Source of the DNA: Bacillus sp. SLBN-46
GTDB taxonomy: Bacteria > Bacillota > Bacilli > Bacillales > Cytobacillaceae
Direction: 5' to 3'
Assembly: GCF_031453555.1 (NCBI RefSeq)
Contig: NZ_JAVIZM010000001.1
Span: forward strand, 2,859,001-2,923,000
Length of the DNA stretch: 64,000 nt
Shown here: positions 1 to 10,553 of the stretch, piece by piece
Layout: each line of letters starts with the position of its first letter
Position numbering within the stretch: position 1 is the first letter of the stretch
Position numbers and translations under genes: made by a program
Notes under the pieces: model-generated
Seen by the model: only the letters and a program-made list of their open reading frames with translations
Told to the model about the DNA's origin: nothing
Databases searched by the model: none

Positions 1-321
1 TATTGCTTTTAATGCTAAATTTAATTCCTTTTGAAAAATCATAAAACGGACTTTTGTGTAATTTTCATCATATTCCCCACCGCTTACATAGACACGAGCA
101 CACAATGAATATTCCCCTAACTGGGGTACCCACTCAGCCAATACCTCATCACGCATGCTGTAGTTGACGGCACTATAATTGTATTCACAACCTATTGTTA
201 GAAATAGCTGTCCAGTGGTATCCGAATGAGTAAGTGTATATTTTCTTCCCTCTACAGGACGAAAAGGGGTAGCGGGGGCTTGGTAGCTTACCGATAATTT
301 TGAAGGAATGAAGACACTCAT
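1..321 (-). CDS. Staygreen-family protein (3' end beyond window)
   Basis: The frame opens at an ATG at 321 behind GAAAGGAGG and stays open to base 1, so 107 codons are visible and the C-terminus is missing. The segments FRPVEGRKYTLTHSDTTGQL, MRDEVLAEWVPQLGEYSL and VYVSGGEYDENYTKVRFMIF are typical of the bacterial staygreen family, related to the plant chlorophyll-degradation protein. The role in Bacillaceae, which lack chlorophyll, is not known. No signal peptide or membrane segment is seen. Confidence 0.85.
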   Translation of the reverse strand, partial: MSVFIPSKLSVSYQAPATPFRPVEGRKYTLTHSDTTGQLFLTIGCEYNYSAVNYSMRDEVLAEWVPQLGEYSLCARVYVSGGEYDENYTKVRFMIFQKELNLALKAI

Positions 322-411
322 CAAAAGCTTCCTCCTTTCAAAAGAGCTACCTTAGTATATGAAAATTCAATTTTTTCGTGACAAATGCCTATTTCATGAA
401 TATCATTATTG

Positions 412-1170
412 TTATTTTTGCTGTTCCTTCTTTACATCGCTAAAAAGCAATCTCCAATGACCCTTGTCAAATATCCAAGTAGATTCAACCAATGCAATCG
501 TGTCACCATTTGCAATACCAGTTACGCGTTGTATTCCTTTTAGCCCCTTTATCTCTCCTTCAAGTGTAACTGGATTCAAACTGTTAAATGTATTGACGGT
601 TAATTCGGTTGGTTCATTTAATTTTCCTTTATAATAGACGCCCATTTTCCTATAATAATTCTTTCGATCTTTTAGATCGAATAAATAGGACTTTCCAGTT
701 TGGGCTAATTGGATCTCAGCCTTAAAATTATTTAAAAAGTGACTCTCCATCTCGAGTGGTTCAGGTACTGCTAATTTGGTGACTTCAAAGTCTTTTAAAG
801 AGTATAGAAGGTTGACCACAGTTCCTTCATTTTCTTCCGATAAAACACTCGTAAATAAGTCTTTTACACCATCATTGTTTAGGTCGATGAGCCGAACGGA
901 AGCCTTAGAACCACTTTCTAATGAAAGGGTATACGTTTTCTCATTGGAAGCGGCCACTTCAAGATAAATTCTTTTTAAATATGAATCCTTTTCATCATAA
1001 GGAACTCCTTTTAAAAGAATAACATCATCTTTTCCATCTCCAGTAATATCCATTTCCTCTTTGGATAACGTTACTGTTTCCTTATTTTTTTCGATTGCGT
1101 AGACTCCGGTAATGGCAGTTAGAGATATAAAAAAACACGCAACCAAAGCAAGCAGCATCTCTTTTTTCAT
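412..1170 (-). CDS. Secreted protein with FG-GAP/VCBS-like segment, function unknown
   Basis: 252 residues. An N-terminal hydrophobic stretch (about residues 5-25, ending GVYA) looks like a signal peptide or anchor. Around residues 40-50 there is MDITGDGKDDVILLKG and around 95-105 LNNDGVKDLF; both are calcium-binding-like DxNxDG repeats found in FG-GAP/VCBS proteins, suggesting a beta-propeller fragment. I chose the ATG at 1170 because GGAGGGG lies just upstream; an in-frame TTG at 1185 would put that Shine-Dalgarno inside the gene. It sits downstream of parC beyond a terminator, so it is its own unit. No known function. Confidence 0.7.
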   Translation of the reverse strand: MKKEMLLALVACFFISLTAITGVYAIEKNKETVTLSKEEMDITGDGKDDVILLKGVPYDEKDSYLKRIYLEVAASNEKTYTLSLESGSKASVRLIDLNNDGVKDLFTSVLSEENEGTVVNLLYSLKDFEVTKLAVPEPLEMESHFLNNFKAEIQLAQTGKSYLFDLKDRKNYYRKMGVYYKGKLNEPTELTVNTFNSLNPVTLEGEIKGLKGIQRVTGIANGDTIALVESTWIFDKGHWRLLFSDVKKEQQK

Positions 1171-1233
1171 CCATTTCCCCTCCAAACCTTGATAAAAACT
1201 AGTATGTCCAGAAATGGAAAAATGATGAAAAAA

Positions 1234-1256
1234 GACTCTCTAAATTTTAGAGAGTC
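1234..1256 (-). terminator. Terminator after parC
   Basis: The inverted repeat GACTCTCTAAA/TTTAGAGAGTC is followed on the minus strand by a run of T. It ends the parE-parC transcript. Confidence 0.8.
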
Positions 1257-1267
1257 CATTAACCATC

Positions 1268-3706
1268 TTATTCACTTGGATTTTGAGTAGCTTCCTCTTT
1301 CCAAACGTTACTAACCTTACCGTTGTCACCCTCATCAAGGATAAACGAACCGTTTGAGTACCGGTCGCTAAAACGAATATCTTCAGCTTTAAAAGTTTCT
1401 AAATAACCTTTTTCTGTTTGAATAAAAATAAGGTCCGGGTCATTAGCGACAGCGAAGCCAATGACTCGATGTGGGTTCGATTTAAGCTCTCTTAAAATAA
1501 CTACACCTCGTTTAGCACGTGATGATTTTTCAAACTCTTTTAACTTCATCCTCTTCACAGAGCCACGCTGTGTTGCAATGACAATGCTTTCTTTGCTGTC
1601 AGGAGTAATCAGTTTACCACCAACTACAAAGTCTCCATCCTTTAAATTGATGCCTTTTACTCCCGCGGCACGTTGACCAACAATACTAATTTCTTCCTCA
1701 TGGAACCATAGGGCATACCCGAAATTGGTAATCATGAATACTTCTTTCGTTCCATCGGTTAAGTGAACGTCAATCACTTGGTCATCATCTTTAAGATTCA
1801 CAGCAACAAGCGGCTTGGAGTATCGCTGTGCTTTATATGCTTTAAGCTCAGTTTTCTTTATCATTCCGTTTTTGGTTACAAACACTATGAAGGCTTCCGT
1901 TTCAAAATCCTTAATCGGAAGGGCTTTGATAATTTCCTCGTCACGTTCAATTGGAATAATATTGGCCACATGCTGTCCGAGATCTTTCCAGCGGATATCA
2001 GGCAGTTCATGAACAGGGCAGAATAAGTAATTCCCTTTGTTCGTGAAGAGGAGAAGGACATCCTTGGTATTCATGTCAAGCTGTGCAAATAAGCGGTCGG
2101 AATCCTTCATTGCTAAATCTTGTCCATTGGAAGCAGCGTACGACCGCTGACTTGTCCGCTTTACATAACCTTCCTTCGTGACGGTAACAATAACATCTTC
2201 ACTCGGTACAGTTACTTCTAGATTTATTTTCAATTCTTCGATTTCCGCTTCAATTTTGGAGCGTCGTTCATCAGCAAAGCGCTTTTTCACATCTTTTAAC
2301 TCTTTTTTAATGACAGAGAAAAGCTTTTTCTCACTTGCTAAGATGCTAGTAAGCTCTTCGATTTTCTTGGCCAATTCTTCTGCTTCCTGTCTTAAAGCAG
2401 TGATATCTGTATTTGTTAAGCGATAAAGCTGTAAAGAAACGATGGCTTCTGCCTGTAGCTCGGTAAATGCATATTTCGCAATTAAATTGTCCTTCGCATC
2501 GCGTTTATCCTTCGATGCACGAATCGTTGCAATAACCTCATCTAGGATGGATAATGCTTTCATTAATCCTTCAACTATGTGCTGGCGTTCCTTTGCCTTG
2601 TTTAGTTCAAATTGGGTTCTTTTTGTAACCACTTCTTTTTGATGTTCGATATAAGCATCTAGTAGCTCTCTAAGACCCATTAATTTTGGCCGTTTTTTAT
2701 GAATAGCAACCATATTAAAGTTGTAGGTTACTTGAAGATCACTATTTTTATATAAATAGTTTAAAACACCTTCTGCATCGGCATCTTTTTTCAATTCAAT
2801 AACAATTCGCATGCCTGTACGGTCTGTCTCATCCCGAACCTCAGACATTCCTTCGACTTTCCGATCAAGGCGGAATTCATCCATTTTTTTGACAAGGTTA
2901 GCCTTATTGATTTCGTAAGGGATTTCAGTAATCACAATTTGCTGCTTACCACCGCGAACTTCTTCAATTTCGGCCTTTCCTCGAACGATAATTTTGCCTT
3001 TACCAGTTTCATAGGCTTTTTTAATCCCATCTATACCTTGAATGATCCCACCAGTTGGAAAGTCGGGGCCTTTGACAATCGTCATGAGCTCATCGACTGA
3101 AACATCAGGTTGTTCCATTCTCATAATTACCCCATCAATGATTTCCCCAAGATGGTGCGGTGGAATATCTGTTGCATATCCGGCAGAGATCCCGGTAGAC
3201 CCGTTAACAAGGAGGTTTGGAAACATCGCAGGTAAAACAGTTGGTTCCTTTGAAGTATCATCAAAGTTTGGAATAAATTCTACCGTTTGCTTCTCTATAT
3301 CACGTAACAGTTCAGCTGCAATAGCCGAAAGGCGAGCTTCTGTGTAACGCATAGCTGCAGGCGGGTCACCGTCTACACTACCGTTATTTCCATGCATTTG
3401 AACAAGAACGTTTCTAACCTTCCAATCCTGACTCATCCGGACCATTGCTTCATACACGGAAGAGTCACCATGTGGATGATAGTTACCAATAACGTTACCG
3501 ACTGTTTTGGCTGATTTACGAAAGCCCTTATCGAACGTATTTCCTTCCACGTGCATAGCATAAAGAATTCTTCGTTGTACGGGCTTTAGACCGTCCCTGG
3601 CATCTGGCAGGGCACGCTCTTGAATAATATATTTACTATATCTACCAAAACGATCGCCAAGTACATCTTCTAGAGGTAAGTCACGGAATTTTTCTGTTGC
3701 GCTCAT
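1268..3706 (-). CDS. parC: DNA topoisomerase IV subunit A
   Basis: 812 residues, full length for Bacillus ParC (GrlA). It is the DNA cleavage subunit of the enzyme that unlinks daughter chromosomes. The active-site tyrosine is Tyr121 in RYTEARLS. The quinolone-resistance region reads [12 protein letters not shown] (residues 77-88), with wild-type-looking Ser and Glu. The C-terminal half holds the beta-pinwheel repeats ([46 protein letters not shown]). Its ATG overlaps the parE stop in ATGA, so the two are translationally coupled. Confidence 0.98.
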   Translation of the reverse strand: MSATEKFRDLPLEDVLGDRFGRYSKYIIQERALPDARDGLKPVQRRILYAMHVEGNTFDKGFRKSAKTVGNVIGNYHPHGDSSVYEAMVRMSQDWKVRNVLVQMHGNNGSVDGDPPAAMRYTEARLSAIAAELLRDIEKQTVEFIPNFDDTSKEPTVLPAMFPNLLVNGSTGISAGYATDIPPHHLGEIIDGVIMRMEQPDVSVDELMTIVKGPDFPTGGIIQGIDGIKKAYETGKGKIIVRGKAEIEEVRGGKQQIVITEIPYEINKANLVKKMDEFRLDRKVEGMSEVRDETDRTGMRIVIELKKDADAEGVLNYLYKNSDLQVTYNFNMVAIHKKRPKLMGLRELLDAYIEHQKEVVTKRTQFELNKAKERQHIVEGLMKALSILDEVIATIRASKDKRDAKDNLIAKYAFTELQAEAIVSLQLYRLTNTDITALRQEAEELAKKIEELTSILASEKKLFSVIKKELKDVKKRFADERRSKIEAEIEELKINLEVTVPSEDVIVTVTKEGYVKRTSQRSYAASNGQDLAMKDSDRLFAQLDMNTKDVLLLFTNKGNYLFCPVHELPDIRWKDLGQHVANIIPIERDEEIIKALPIKDFETEAFIVFVTKNGMIKKTELKAYKAQRYSKPLVAVNLKDDDQVIDVHLTDGTKEVFMITNFGYALWFHEEEISIVGQRAAGVKGINLKDGDFVVGGKLITPDSKESIVIATQRGSVKRMKLKEFEKSSRAKRGVVILRELKSNPHRVIGFAVANDPDLIFIQTEKGYLETFKAEDIRFSDRYSNGSFILDEGDNGKVSNVWKEEATQNPSE

Positions 3707-5683
3707 CCTTCAGAACCCTCCTCAGAGACCGTTATATTTTCATTTTCCAATATGGTGTCATCCTCTTCTAAACCAAATGCCACATTACTTTCAATCCATT
3801 TACGTCGCGGTTCTACCTTATCGCCCATAAGTGTGGTTACACGGCGTTCCGCTCTTGCAGCATCATCAATTCTCACTCGAATCAGCGTTCTAGTTTCAGG
3901 GTCCATGGTTGTTTCCCATAGCTGATCTGCATTCATTTCTCCGAGTCCTTTATAACGTTGAATAATATAACCTCTTCCAACCTTTTTCATGGCATCCTGA
4001 AGCTCATCTTCATTCCAGGCATATTCAATGATTTCTTTTTTACCCGTTCCTTTACTCACTTTATACAGTGGAGGAAGGGCAATAAATACTTTTCCTGCTT
4101 CTAGCAAGGGCTTCATATAACGATAAAAGAAAGTAAGCAACAGAACCTGAATATGGGCTCCATCTGTATCAGCATCTGTCATGATAACGACTTTATCGTA
4201 ATTGATATCCTCTACATTGAAGTCTGAACCAACACCGCCGCCGATTGCATGAATGATGGTATTTATTTCTTCGTTTTTAAAAATATCAGCGAGCTTTGCT
4301 TTTTCCGTGTTAATAACTTTACCCCGAAGTGGCAGAACCGCCTGAAAACGACGGTCACGACCTTGCTTAGCAGATCCACCTGCAGAGTCACCCTCAACTA
4401 GATAAAGCTCGTTCCTTTGGGGATTTCTTGATTGTGCCGGAGTCAGTTTTCCGGACAAGACTGCTTCAGACCGTTTCTTTTTCTTTCCACTTCGTGCATC
4501 CTCACGAGCTTTTCTAGCTGCTTCCCTCGCTTGGTATGCTTTGATAGATTTCTTAATGAGTAAAGAACTAATATCAGGATTTTCTTCAAGGAAATAAGTG
4601 AGATGCTCAGATACCACTGCATCAACCGATGATCGTGCTTCACTGGTACCTAATTTCCCTTTGGTTTGTCCTTCAAACTGGAGCAATTGTTCAGGGATTC
4701 TAACAGAAATAATTGCCGCTAAGCCTTCACGAATATCTGCACCATCAAGGTTTTTGTCTTTTTCCTTTAAAAGCGATACTTTTCTAGCATAATCATTGAA
4801 AACACGGGTCATTGCTGTTTTGGAACCAGCTTCGTGCGTACCGCCATCCTTCGTGCGAACATTGTTTACAAACGAAAGGACATTTTCTGAATAGCCATCA
4901 TTAAACTGAAAAGCAAATTCTACTTCAATTCCATTTTGTGTTCCTTCAAAGCTGACAACATGGTGGAGAGTATCCTTCTCTTCGTTTAGGTATTCAACAA
5001 ATGCTTCAATACCATTTTCAAAGTGGAACACTTCGTGAAATCCGTTTCTATCGTCAATAATTTCGATTTTCAGTCCTTTTAGTAAGAAAGCTGATTCTCT
5101 TAACCTCTCACATAAAGTTTCAAAATTATATGTTGTGGTTGAAAAAATAGATGGGTCCGGCTTAAAGTGAATCGTTGTTCCTGCCTGATTTGTTTTACCG
5201 ATTTTTTCAAGTGTGGTTACAGGCTTACCGCCATTTTCAAACCTCTGCTCATAAATAAATCCGTCCCTTTTAATGGTAACGGTTAACCACTCTGATAATG
5301 CATTTACTACAGATGCACCAACCCCGTGTAAACCACCGCTCGTCTTATATCCGCCTTGGCCGAACTTACCGCCGGCATGAAGGACCGTTAATATGACCTC
5401 AGGTGTAGGTTTCCCCATTTTGTGCATTCCTGTAGGCATTCCAGCGTCCTTTATCAATAACACTTATGGAATTATCTTTGTGTATTTTTACAATAATGTG
5501 ATCACCAAAGCCAGCTAGCACTTCATCGACAGAATTATCTACGATCTCATACACAAGATGGTGCAGTCCTCGTGCATCCGTACTGCCAATGTACATTCCC
5601 GGGCGCTTTCTGACGGCTTCTAAACCTTCAAGCACCTGTATGGCATCATCATTATAATCAAAAGCTTGCTGAGTTCTTGCCAC
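3703..5683 (-). pseudogene. parE: DNA topoisomerase IV subunit B, one-base frameshift
   Basis: ATPase subunit of topoisomerase IV. The true start is the GTG at 5683 ([15 protein letters not shown] follows) behind AAAGGGG. The reading frame runs to ISVIDKGR and then shifts: one extra base at 5443 (A on the plus strand) separates DKGR from [16 protein letters not shown]. Removing it gives a complete ParE of about 655 residues with ATP-site EIVDNSVDE, Toprim EGDSAGGSA and DADTDGAH. ParE is essential, so either the base is a sequencing error or the cell has another copy. The downstream frame alone lacks the ATP-binding N-terminus. Confidence 0.93.
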
Positions 5684-5946
5684 TAAAATACCCCTTTCAT
5701 ACCCTACAAAAAGAAAAAACCTTCTAATTGCTTTATAAACTTTCCATTTAATCATTCGCTCAAATGAGTCATTAATCCTTTAAAAAATGGAATAGAACCC
5801 ATGTTTGCCACTATTTATTTTATCACATGTTCTTGTGACGTCTATGCTTAATTGTAGCGATTTATTCAGATTTGGCAAATACGTAATTTTAAATAACATA
5901 TTTTTGACATATCATTTTCCTCGCTTTTTGCTTAAAAAAATAGAAA

Positions 5947-5969
5947 AAACTGCTAATGATTAGCAGTTT
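5947..5969 (-). terminator. Terminator after yneT
   Basis: Perfect stem AAACTGCTAA/TTAGCAGTTT with T runs on both sides. It ends yneT on the minus strand, so parE has its own promoter in the roughly 260 bases before 5683, where I see no other feature. Confidence 0.8.
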
Positions 5970-5978
5970 TTTTGAACA

Positions 5979-6404
5979 TTATTTTGTCAATGCATGCTCG
6001 ACTTTAATGCAGCGGTCCATAACAACCGTATATCCCTTTTCTTTAAGGAATGTATAGGCTTCTTCATTGATAAGACCAAGTTGGGCCCAAAAGATATCTG
6101 CATCAATGTCAGCAAATTCCTTTGCAACATCAAATAACTGTTCGGAACGACGGAAAACGTTTACGATATCAATATGACCTTCGATATCCTTTAGCGATGC
6201 GACGGCTTTTACACCGAGTACTTCCCCATCAATGGTAGGATTGACGGGGATAATTTCATAGCCCGCCTTTTGCATTGCTGCAGAAACCTGATAGGAGGTA
6301 CGCTCAGGGTTATTACTTAAACCTACAACAGCAATTCTTTTTGCTTTTTTTAAAATTGCCCCTAGTTCTTCGCGACTTGGGATTTCAACTGTCATCATAC
6401 TCAC
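5979..6404 (-). CDS. yneT: CoA-binding domain protein, YneT-like
   Basis: 141 residues, a single Rossmann-type CoA-binding domain. The glycine-rich loop is VVGLSNNPERTSY (about residues 26-38), followed by GYEIIPVNPTIDGEVLG and the IVNVFRRSEQ and IFWAQLGLINEEA segments conserved in this family. It lies directly before parE, as in B. subtilis. The family is thought to bind CoA or acyl-CoA; no reaction is established. Confidence 0.88.
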   Translation of the reverse strand: MSMMTVEIPSREELGAILKKAKRIAVVGLSNNPERTSYQVSAAMQKAGYEIIPVNPTIDGEVLGVKAVASLKDIEGHIDIVNVFRRSEQLFDVAKEFADIDADIFWAQLGLINEEAYTFLKEKGYTVVMDRCIKVEHALTK

Positions 6405-6475
6405 TCCTAGCTTTTTTCTTTTATTTTACCGTTAACGGAGTTAAAAACATAATATAACGCTTTTAAATAAAAAAA

Positions 6476-6498
6476 AGCCCCTGCTTTCATCAGGAGCT
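6476..6498 (-). terminator. Terminator after the degenerate histidine kinase
   Basis: AGCTCCTG/CAGGGGCT stem with one mismatch, followed on the minus strand by a long T run. It closes the kinase and REC-GGDEF pair. Confidence 0.7.
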
Positions 6499-6509
6499 AA
6501 TGAGATTAT

Positions 6510-7439
6510 TTATACGGAAACACCCTCTGGTTCGGTTGAAACAGCACACCTTGGCAGTGCAATGAGAAATTTGGACCCATCGCTTGTATTTTCAACAGAA
6601 ATTCTACCATCCATTTTCTCAAGGATCATTCTTGCTATAAAATGGTCCAATCCTGATCCATCAGAACGGGTGGAAAAATACGGGTCAAATATCTTCTGAA
6701 TATGAGCGGGATCGATACCACCTGAATTTTCAAAGACCTCTACAATTACGCATTCTTTTGATTCCTCTAATTTGATAACCATTTTGCGTTTTTTTATATT
6801 TTTATCCACAAAGGTATCTCGAAAGATTGAAAATAGAATGACCATGACCTGGCTAAATTCATTTGGATAACCATATCCGATATGTTGCCCCCTATATTCA
6901 TATGACACCTGGATATTATGATTTTTAAGGCTTGGGGAAAACATCGTTAATGCATCCTCAATCGAATCTCCAACAGAGAAGAAGCTTTTTTCCGTATTTA
7001 GCTGGTAAAACTTCCGTAGATCATTCACTATACCTGACATTACATTTATTTGGGCCAAACTTTCCACTGTAAAGCGGTCAATATACTGATCATCAATTTC
7101 ACCAAATTCACGCGCTTCTCTGACATCCTGAATTAATAGTGATAGACTATTTAGTGGTTGAAGCCATTGTTGCCCCATGCTCGAAATCATTTCACCTATT
7201 GCTGCAAATTTAGAATGTCGGATTAATAGAAGATCTTTTTGCCTATTTTTTTCAAGTTCTTCCTGTATGCGTATTTCAAATTTTTGATTCCTCAAGTTAT
7301 ACTTTGCTGTTAAATCTTGATAATTACTTTCACTTGTTTTTAGCTGATTCATTAACTTACGAATCTTACTAAAACAGTGGAACAATATTACCACCATTAA
7401 GGAAATTGTTAGGGATAGTGTTATATACAAAAATAACAA
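6510..7439 (-). CDS. Degenerate sensor histidine kinase
   Basis: 309 residues: one N-terminal membrane segment (1-22), a coiled coil (30-70), a dimerisation domain and an ATPase-like domain. The dimerisation helix reads MISSMGQQWLQPLNSLSLL; in close relatives this is IAHQWRQPL, so the phosphoacceptor His is Gln. The ATPase N box reads VILFSIFRDTF where NLLNNAxDA is usual, the D/G1 box is ENSGGI instead of DNGGGI, and G2 reads GSGLDHF instead of GTGLGL. It therefore probably cannot autophosphorylate and may act as a scaffold or pseudokinase. Its start lies 12 bases after the upstream REC-GGDEF gene, so the two form one unit. Confidence 0.85.
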   Translation of the reverse strand: MLFLYITLSLTISLMVVILFHCFSKIRKLMNQLKTSESNYQDLTAKYNLRNQKFEIRIQEELEKNRQKDLLLIRHSKFAAIGEMISSMGQQWLQPLNSLSLLIQDVREAREFGEIDDQYIDRFTVESLAQINVMSGIVNDLRKFYQLNTEKSFFSVGDSIEDALTMFSPSLKNHNIQVSYEYRGQHIGYGYPNEFSQVMVILFSIFRDTFVDKNIKKRKMVIKLEESKECVIVEVFENSGGIDPAHIQKIFDPYFSTRSDGSGLDHFIARMILEKMDGRISVENTSDGSKFLIALPRCAVSTEPEGVSV

Positions 7440-7451
7440 TTGGGCACCTTC

Positions 7452-8372
7452 TTAATGAGCTTTGCTGAACAATGTTACACGATTACGTCCATTCTTTTTT
7501 GACTTATGGAGAGCGATCTCTGCCTCGTTTAGTAATTCTTTCTTTGATTTCCAGTTTAAATGTTCAGTAACCCCAAAGCTGCATGTCACTTTTCCAATAC
7601 TTTTAAAATCAAAGTTCTCTATTAAAAAACGAAGAGACTCTGCAATTTCAACTGCATCATCTGCTTCAATATTCGGGAGTAGAAGGAAGAATTCATCAGT
7701 TTTCCCACGACCCAAAATATCCTTTTCACTAATTTTCTGTTGGATAATGGTTGAAATAGTAGTTAACACTTCTTCACCTGCATTCATGCCAAAACCATCA
7801 ATAATTTTTTGAAAGAAGTCGATTTCCATTTTAATAATAGAAAAAGGGTGGGTACCATCTCTGGTACGTTTTACTTCCTCTATCAAATATTCATGGAACT
7901 TCACACGATCTATAGTATTTGCAAAGTAATCAACTGCTGCGATATTGTTCTTAATTTCATTTTCCAATTGAATTTGGTTTACAGATGATTGTATGGCTTG
8001 AAAGAAATAATCTAAATTAATAGGCTTTAGGATGATATGATTCGAGTAACCCTTAATCATGTGAATAAAAAAATCATTATCATCATGATTAGTTGTTAGA
8101 ATTACTTGTACGTTAGCATTCATTTCTCTTATTCTTTGCACCATTTCTAACTGACCCATCTGATCCATTGTAATATCAATAATGACTATGTCAGGTTGAT
8201 ATTGCTGATAGAGCTTTAAACCTTCCACACTGTCACTAGCTACAAAAAGCGTTGTAAAACGGCGCTTAAGGATACGTAAAAGCTTCTCACGAGAAAACTT
8301 TTCTTCTTCAACTAACAACACCTTAATATCAGGAAATTGATAGGTTAAATATTGTGGGATATTTCTTGCCAT
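7452..8372 (-). CDS. Response regulator with degenerate GGDEF domain
   Basis: 306 residues. The receiver domain (about 12-130) keeps the phospho-accepting Asp in DIVIIDITM and the Lys in IILKPI. The GGDEF domain (about 170-300) reads RGKTDEF where RGGDEF is expected, and MEIDFFQKIID where DIDHFKKIND is usual. Both nucleotide- and metal-binding positions are changed, so cyclic di-GMP synthesis is unlikely. ATG at 8372 follows a GAGGTGAT ribosome site. Neighbouring kinase-like protein is also degenerate. Confidence 0.85.
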   Translation of the reverse strand: MARNIPQYLTYQFPDIKVLLVEEEKFSREKLLRILKRRFTTLFVASDSVEGLKLYQQYQPDIVIIDITMDQMGQLEMVQRIREMNANVQVILTTNHDDNDFFIHMIKGYSNHIILKPINLDYFFQAIQSSVNQIQLENEIKNNIAAVDYFANTIDRVKFHEYLIEEVKRTRDGTHPFSIIKMEIDFFQKIIDGFGMNAGEEVLTTISTIIQQKISEKDILGRGKTDEFFLLLPNIEADDAVEIAESLRFLIENFDFKSIGKVTCSFGVTEHLNWKSKKELLNEAEIALHKSKKNGRNRVTLFSKAH

Positions 8373-8604
8373 ATGATGATCACCTCTTTCTTCTTTTAAT
8401 GAAAGTTATATAAGAAAAAAGGCCCATTTGTTTGTTTGGAATCGGCCGGTTTTTGCTTGTTTATCTGATTTTATCTAAATTATATGGGCTCTATACATTG
8501 CTTTCAACGAGTTAACAAATGGTTTGAAAATTCTTCATATTTTTGTAATAAAATTGACTCTAATTGTTCTTAGTTACTTTGAAAAAAGCGTATATTGCAA
8601 AAAA

Positions 8605-8637
8605 AATAATCAAAGGAGTGCCACCCCTTTGATTATT
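8605..8637 (-). terminator. Terminator overlapping the GH18 gene end
   Basis: AATAATCAAAGG/CCTTTGATTATT, a perfect 12-bp stem with a T-rich tail on the minus strand. The gene stop codon lies inside the stem. Confidence 0.8.
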
Positions 8638-10372
8638 TTTGCGTCACTGATCGATCAGCTAGTAGATTTAATGCTGTCCAAGCGGTTTGATCCCCAAATA
8701 GTCGGGACCATGTACCAATCCCAGCGAGTTCATATTTGATCGCTAGGTCTGCTCGTTTATTCAATGACAATTCATCCTCAATCCATATTTTATAGGTCGC
8801 TTTTTCATCTGCTGCATAAAATTCTGCGTAGTTTTGGCCACTTTCTTCATCATATTTTGGCTGTAGACCTTTTTCAGTCAGCCACGCTTTCACTTTATCC
8901 ATTGCTAGGGCCTTTGCTGTTATTTCCACCGTACCATTAGCATTCATTTGTTCCTTCCAGAGCCTTGCATATAAAGGAACCCCAAGAATTAATTTTTCCT
9001 TTGGCACTTCTGTCAGAAGTCTTTCAAGGTTTCGTTCCACCCATGGCAAACTTGCCACACTCCCTGATCCTGAAGAGGCATTGGTATGCTCATCATAGGC
9101 CATAACAATAAGGTAGTCGACAATTTTGGCTAGTTGTGGTCTTTCATAAAATGAAGACCAGTTGTTGTTAGCCCCCGCTGAGAAGGTAATATCCATCGAA
9201 ATGACAAGGCCTGCTTCGTGCAGGTATGGCGCTGCCTCTCTCATAAATTGAGTAACTAATGGTCCATCCTCAGGATTAACATTTTCTATATCAAAGTTCA
9301 TCCCTTGAAGCTGATACATCTGACTAAAGTGAAGCAGTTGCCGGATAATCGCTGCTCTTGTATCAAAATCTTTGAATGCTTCGTGGGTCAATTGAGGATC
9401 AAAGGAATTAGAAAATACACCCCAAACTTGATATCCCTTTCCTTGAGCCCATTTACTATAATCAAGTGAGGCAAGGTTTTTAACTGCTCCATAATTGCTA
9501 GCAAGGGAGAACCATGTAGGTGAAATAACATTTAATCCTGTCATTTCTGGTATTTTCGACATGTCAGGATTCTTGGTATAGACGGCTTCCCATGTTAATT
9601 GAATGGGTCCATTTATTTTGGGTATTTGAAATGTTTTCCGCTCGTTCTTTATGGATATCTTTACGCGTGCCCCTTTTGAGACATAATCTTTTTTTATATA
9701 GCCGCTAACACCGTTTGCTTTCCTAACAAGATAAAATTCGTCTTTTTCACCCTCAATGATGATCTCTTCTTTCGATTTCATGTCAGCGACATAGGGTGAA
9801 TGCCAGGTGGGCTTTGTGCGAAGTCTAAGCTTCTCTTTATTAATTTCCTTATCTGTTAATCTACCATTCTCGTATTGATCACCATCCTGTTGAATCCATA
9901 TCGCATTACTATCAGGTAATGTTTTATATTGAATAGGGTAAAGAGATAAGATTGGATCAAGCGCAATATATAGTTCTCCATTCTTCGCAAGAATGGGAGA
10001 CAGCTGTAAGTTTACTGGCTTTTGATTCACATAATAACTTAACGAATCAGTTGGCATTTGTACAACTTTATCTGTCGTAGTGATAATAACTGATTTTGAT
10101 TTCTCATCATAATGGATCGTGCCATCCATATTTTTTTTCACAAATGAAAGTGGCACAAACAAGGTGTTTTCTTCAATAAAGGCATTTCCTTGTTGCTTTC
10201 CCATGAAAAGGATTGGATGCTGGCCTTGAAAATAGGTCTTTTTCTCTGTGGATGCAAATGGATAAAGTATTAGAAAAATAGAAGAGATAATAAGTAAAAT
10301 AGCACTTATGAATCCTCCGATTATCCATTTAGTTGATAGATTATTATTTTTTGTATATTCTAGACGTGCCAT
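8633..10372 (-). CDS. Membrane-anchored GH18 family glycoside hydrolase
   Basis: 579 residues. A membrane segment (about 15-37) anchors the protein outside the cell. Residues 50-170 resemble a copper-amine-oxidase N-like stalk domain (FVPLSFVKKN, ELYIALDPIL), about 180-235 an SH3b-like domain (KLRLRTKPTWHSP to GYIKKDYVSKG), and 245-575 a GH18 barrel. The catalytic strand reads GMNFDIEN near residue 360, keeping the acid Glu. Similar proteins cut peptidoglycan or spore cortex sugars (SleL/YaaH/YvbX type). It is divergent from plsY. Substrate is inferred from the family only. Confidence 0.88.
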   Translation of the reverse strand: MARLEYTKNNNLSTKWIIGGFISAILLIISSIFLILYPFASTEKKTYFQGQHPILFMGKQQGNAFIEENTLFVPLSFVKKNMDGTIHYDEKSKSVIITTTDKVVQMPTDSLSYYVNQKPVNLQLSPILAKNGELYIALDPILSLYPIQYKTLPDSNAIWIQQDGDQYENGRLTDKEINKEKLRLRTKPTWHSPYVADMKSKEEIIIEGEKDEFYLVRKANGVSGYIKKDYVSKGARVKISIKNERKTFQIPKINGPIQLTWEAVYTKNPDMSKIPEMTGLNVISPTWFSLASNYGAVKNLASLDYSKWAQGKGYQVWGVFSNSFDPQLTHEAFKDFDTRAAIIRQLLHFSQMYQLQGMNFDIENVNPEDGPLVTQFMREAAPYLHEAGLVISMDITFSAGANNNWSSFYERPQLAKIVDYLIVMAYDEHTNASSGSGSVASLPWVERNLERLLTEVPKEKLILGVPLYARLWKEQMNANGTVEITAKALAMDKVKAWLTEKGLQPKYDEESGQNYAEFYAADEKATYKIWIEDELSLNKRADLAIKYELAGIGTWSRLFGDQTAWTALNLLADRSVTQK

Positions 10373-10553
10373 GTTTCCCTTCCTCCTTATTTCTATCCTA
10401 AGGTATCTTATTGCAATTGAGAAGGTATTTTTAGAATCTCTTTCGGTCCCTTCTTCACTAATAATTAAAGTTAATCAAGAAAGCAATAGTGTTTTTTAAT
10501 CAATACATGGTAAAATAAAAGAACTGGATCTTTTATCGAAGGAGAAATTATGA

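Noticed and set aside
3042..3347. Plus-strand open frames opposite parC, citB and others
   Set aside because: Shadows of conserved minus-strand genes without ribosome sites or protein families.
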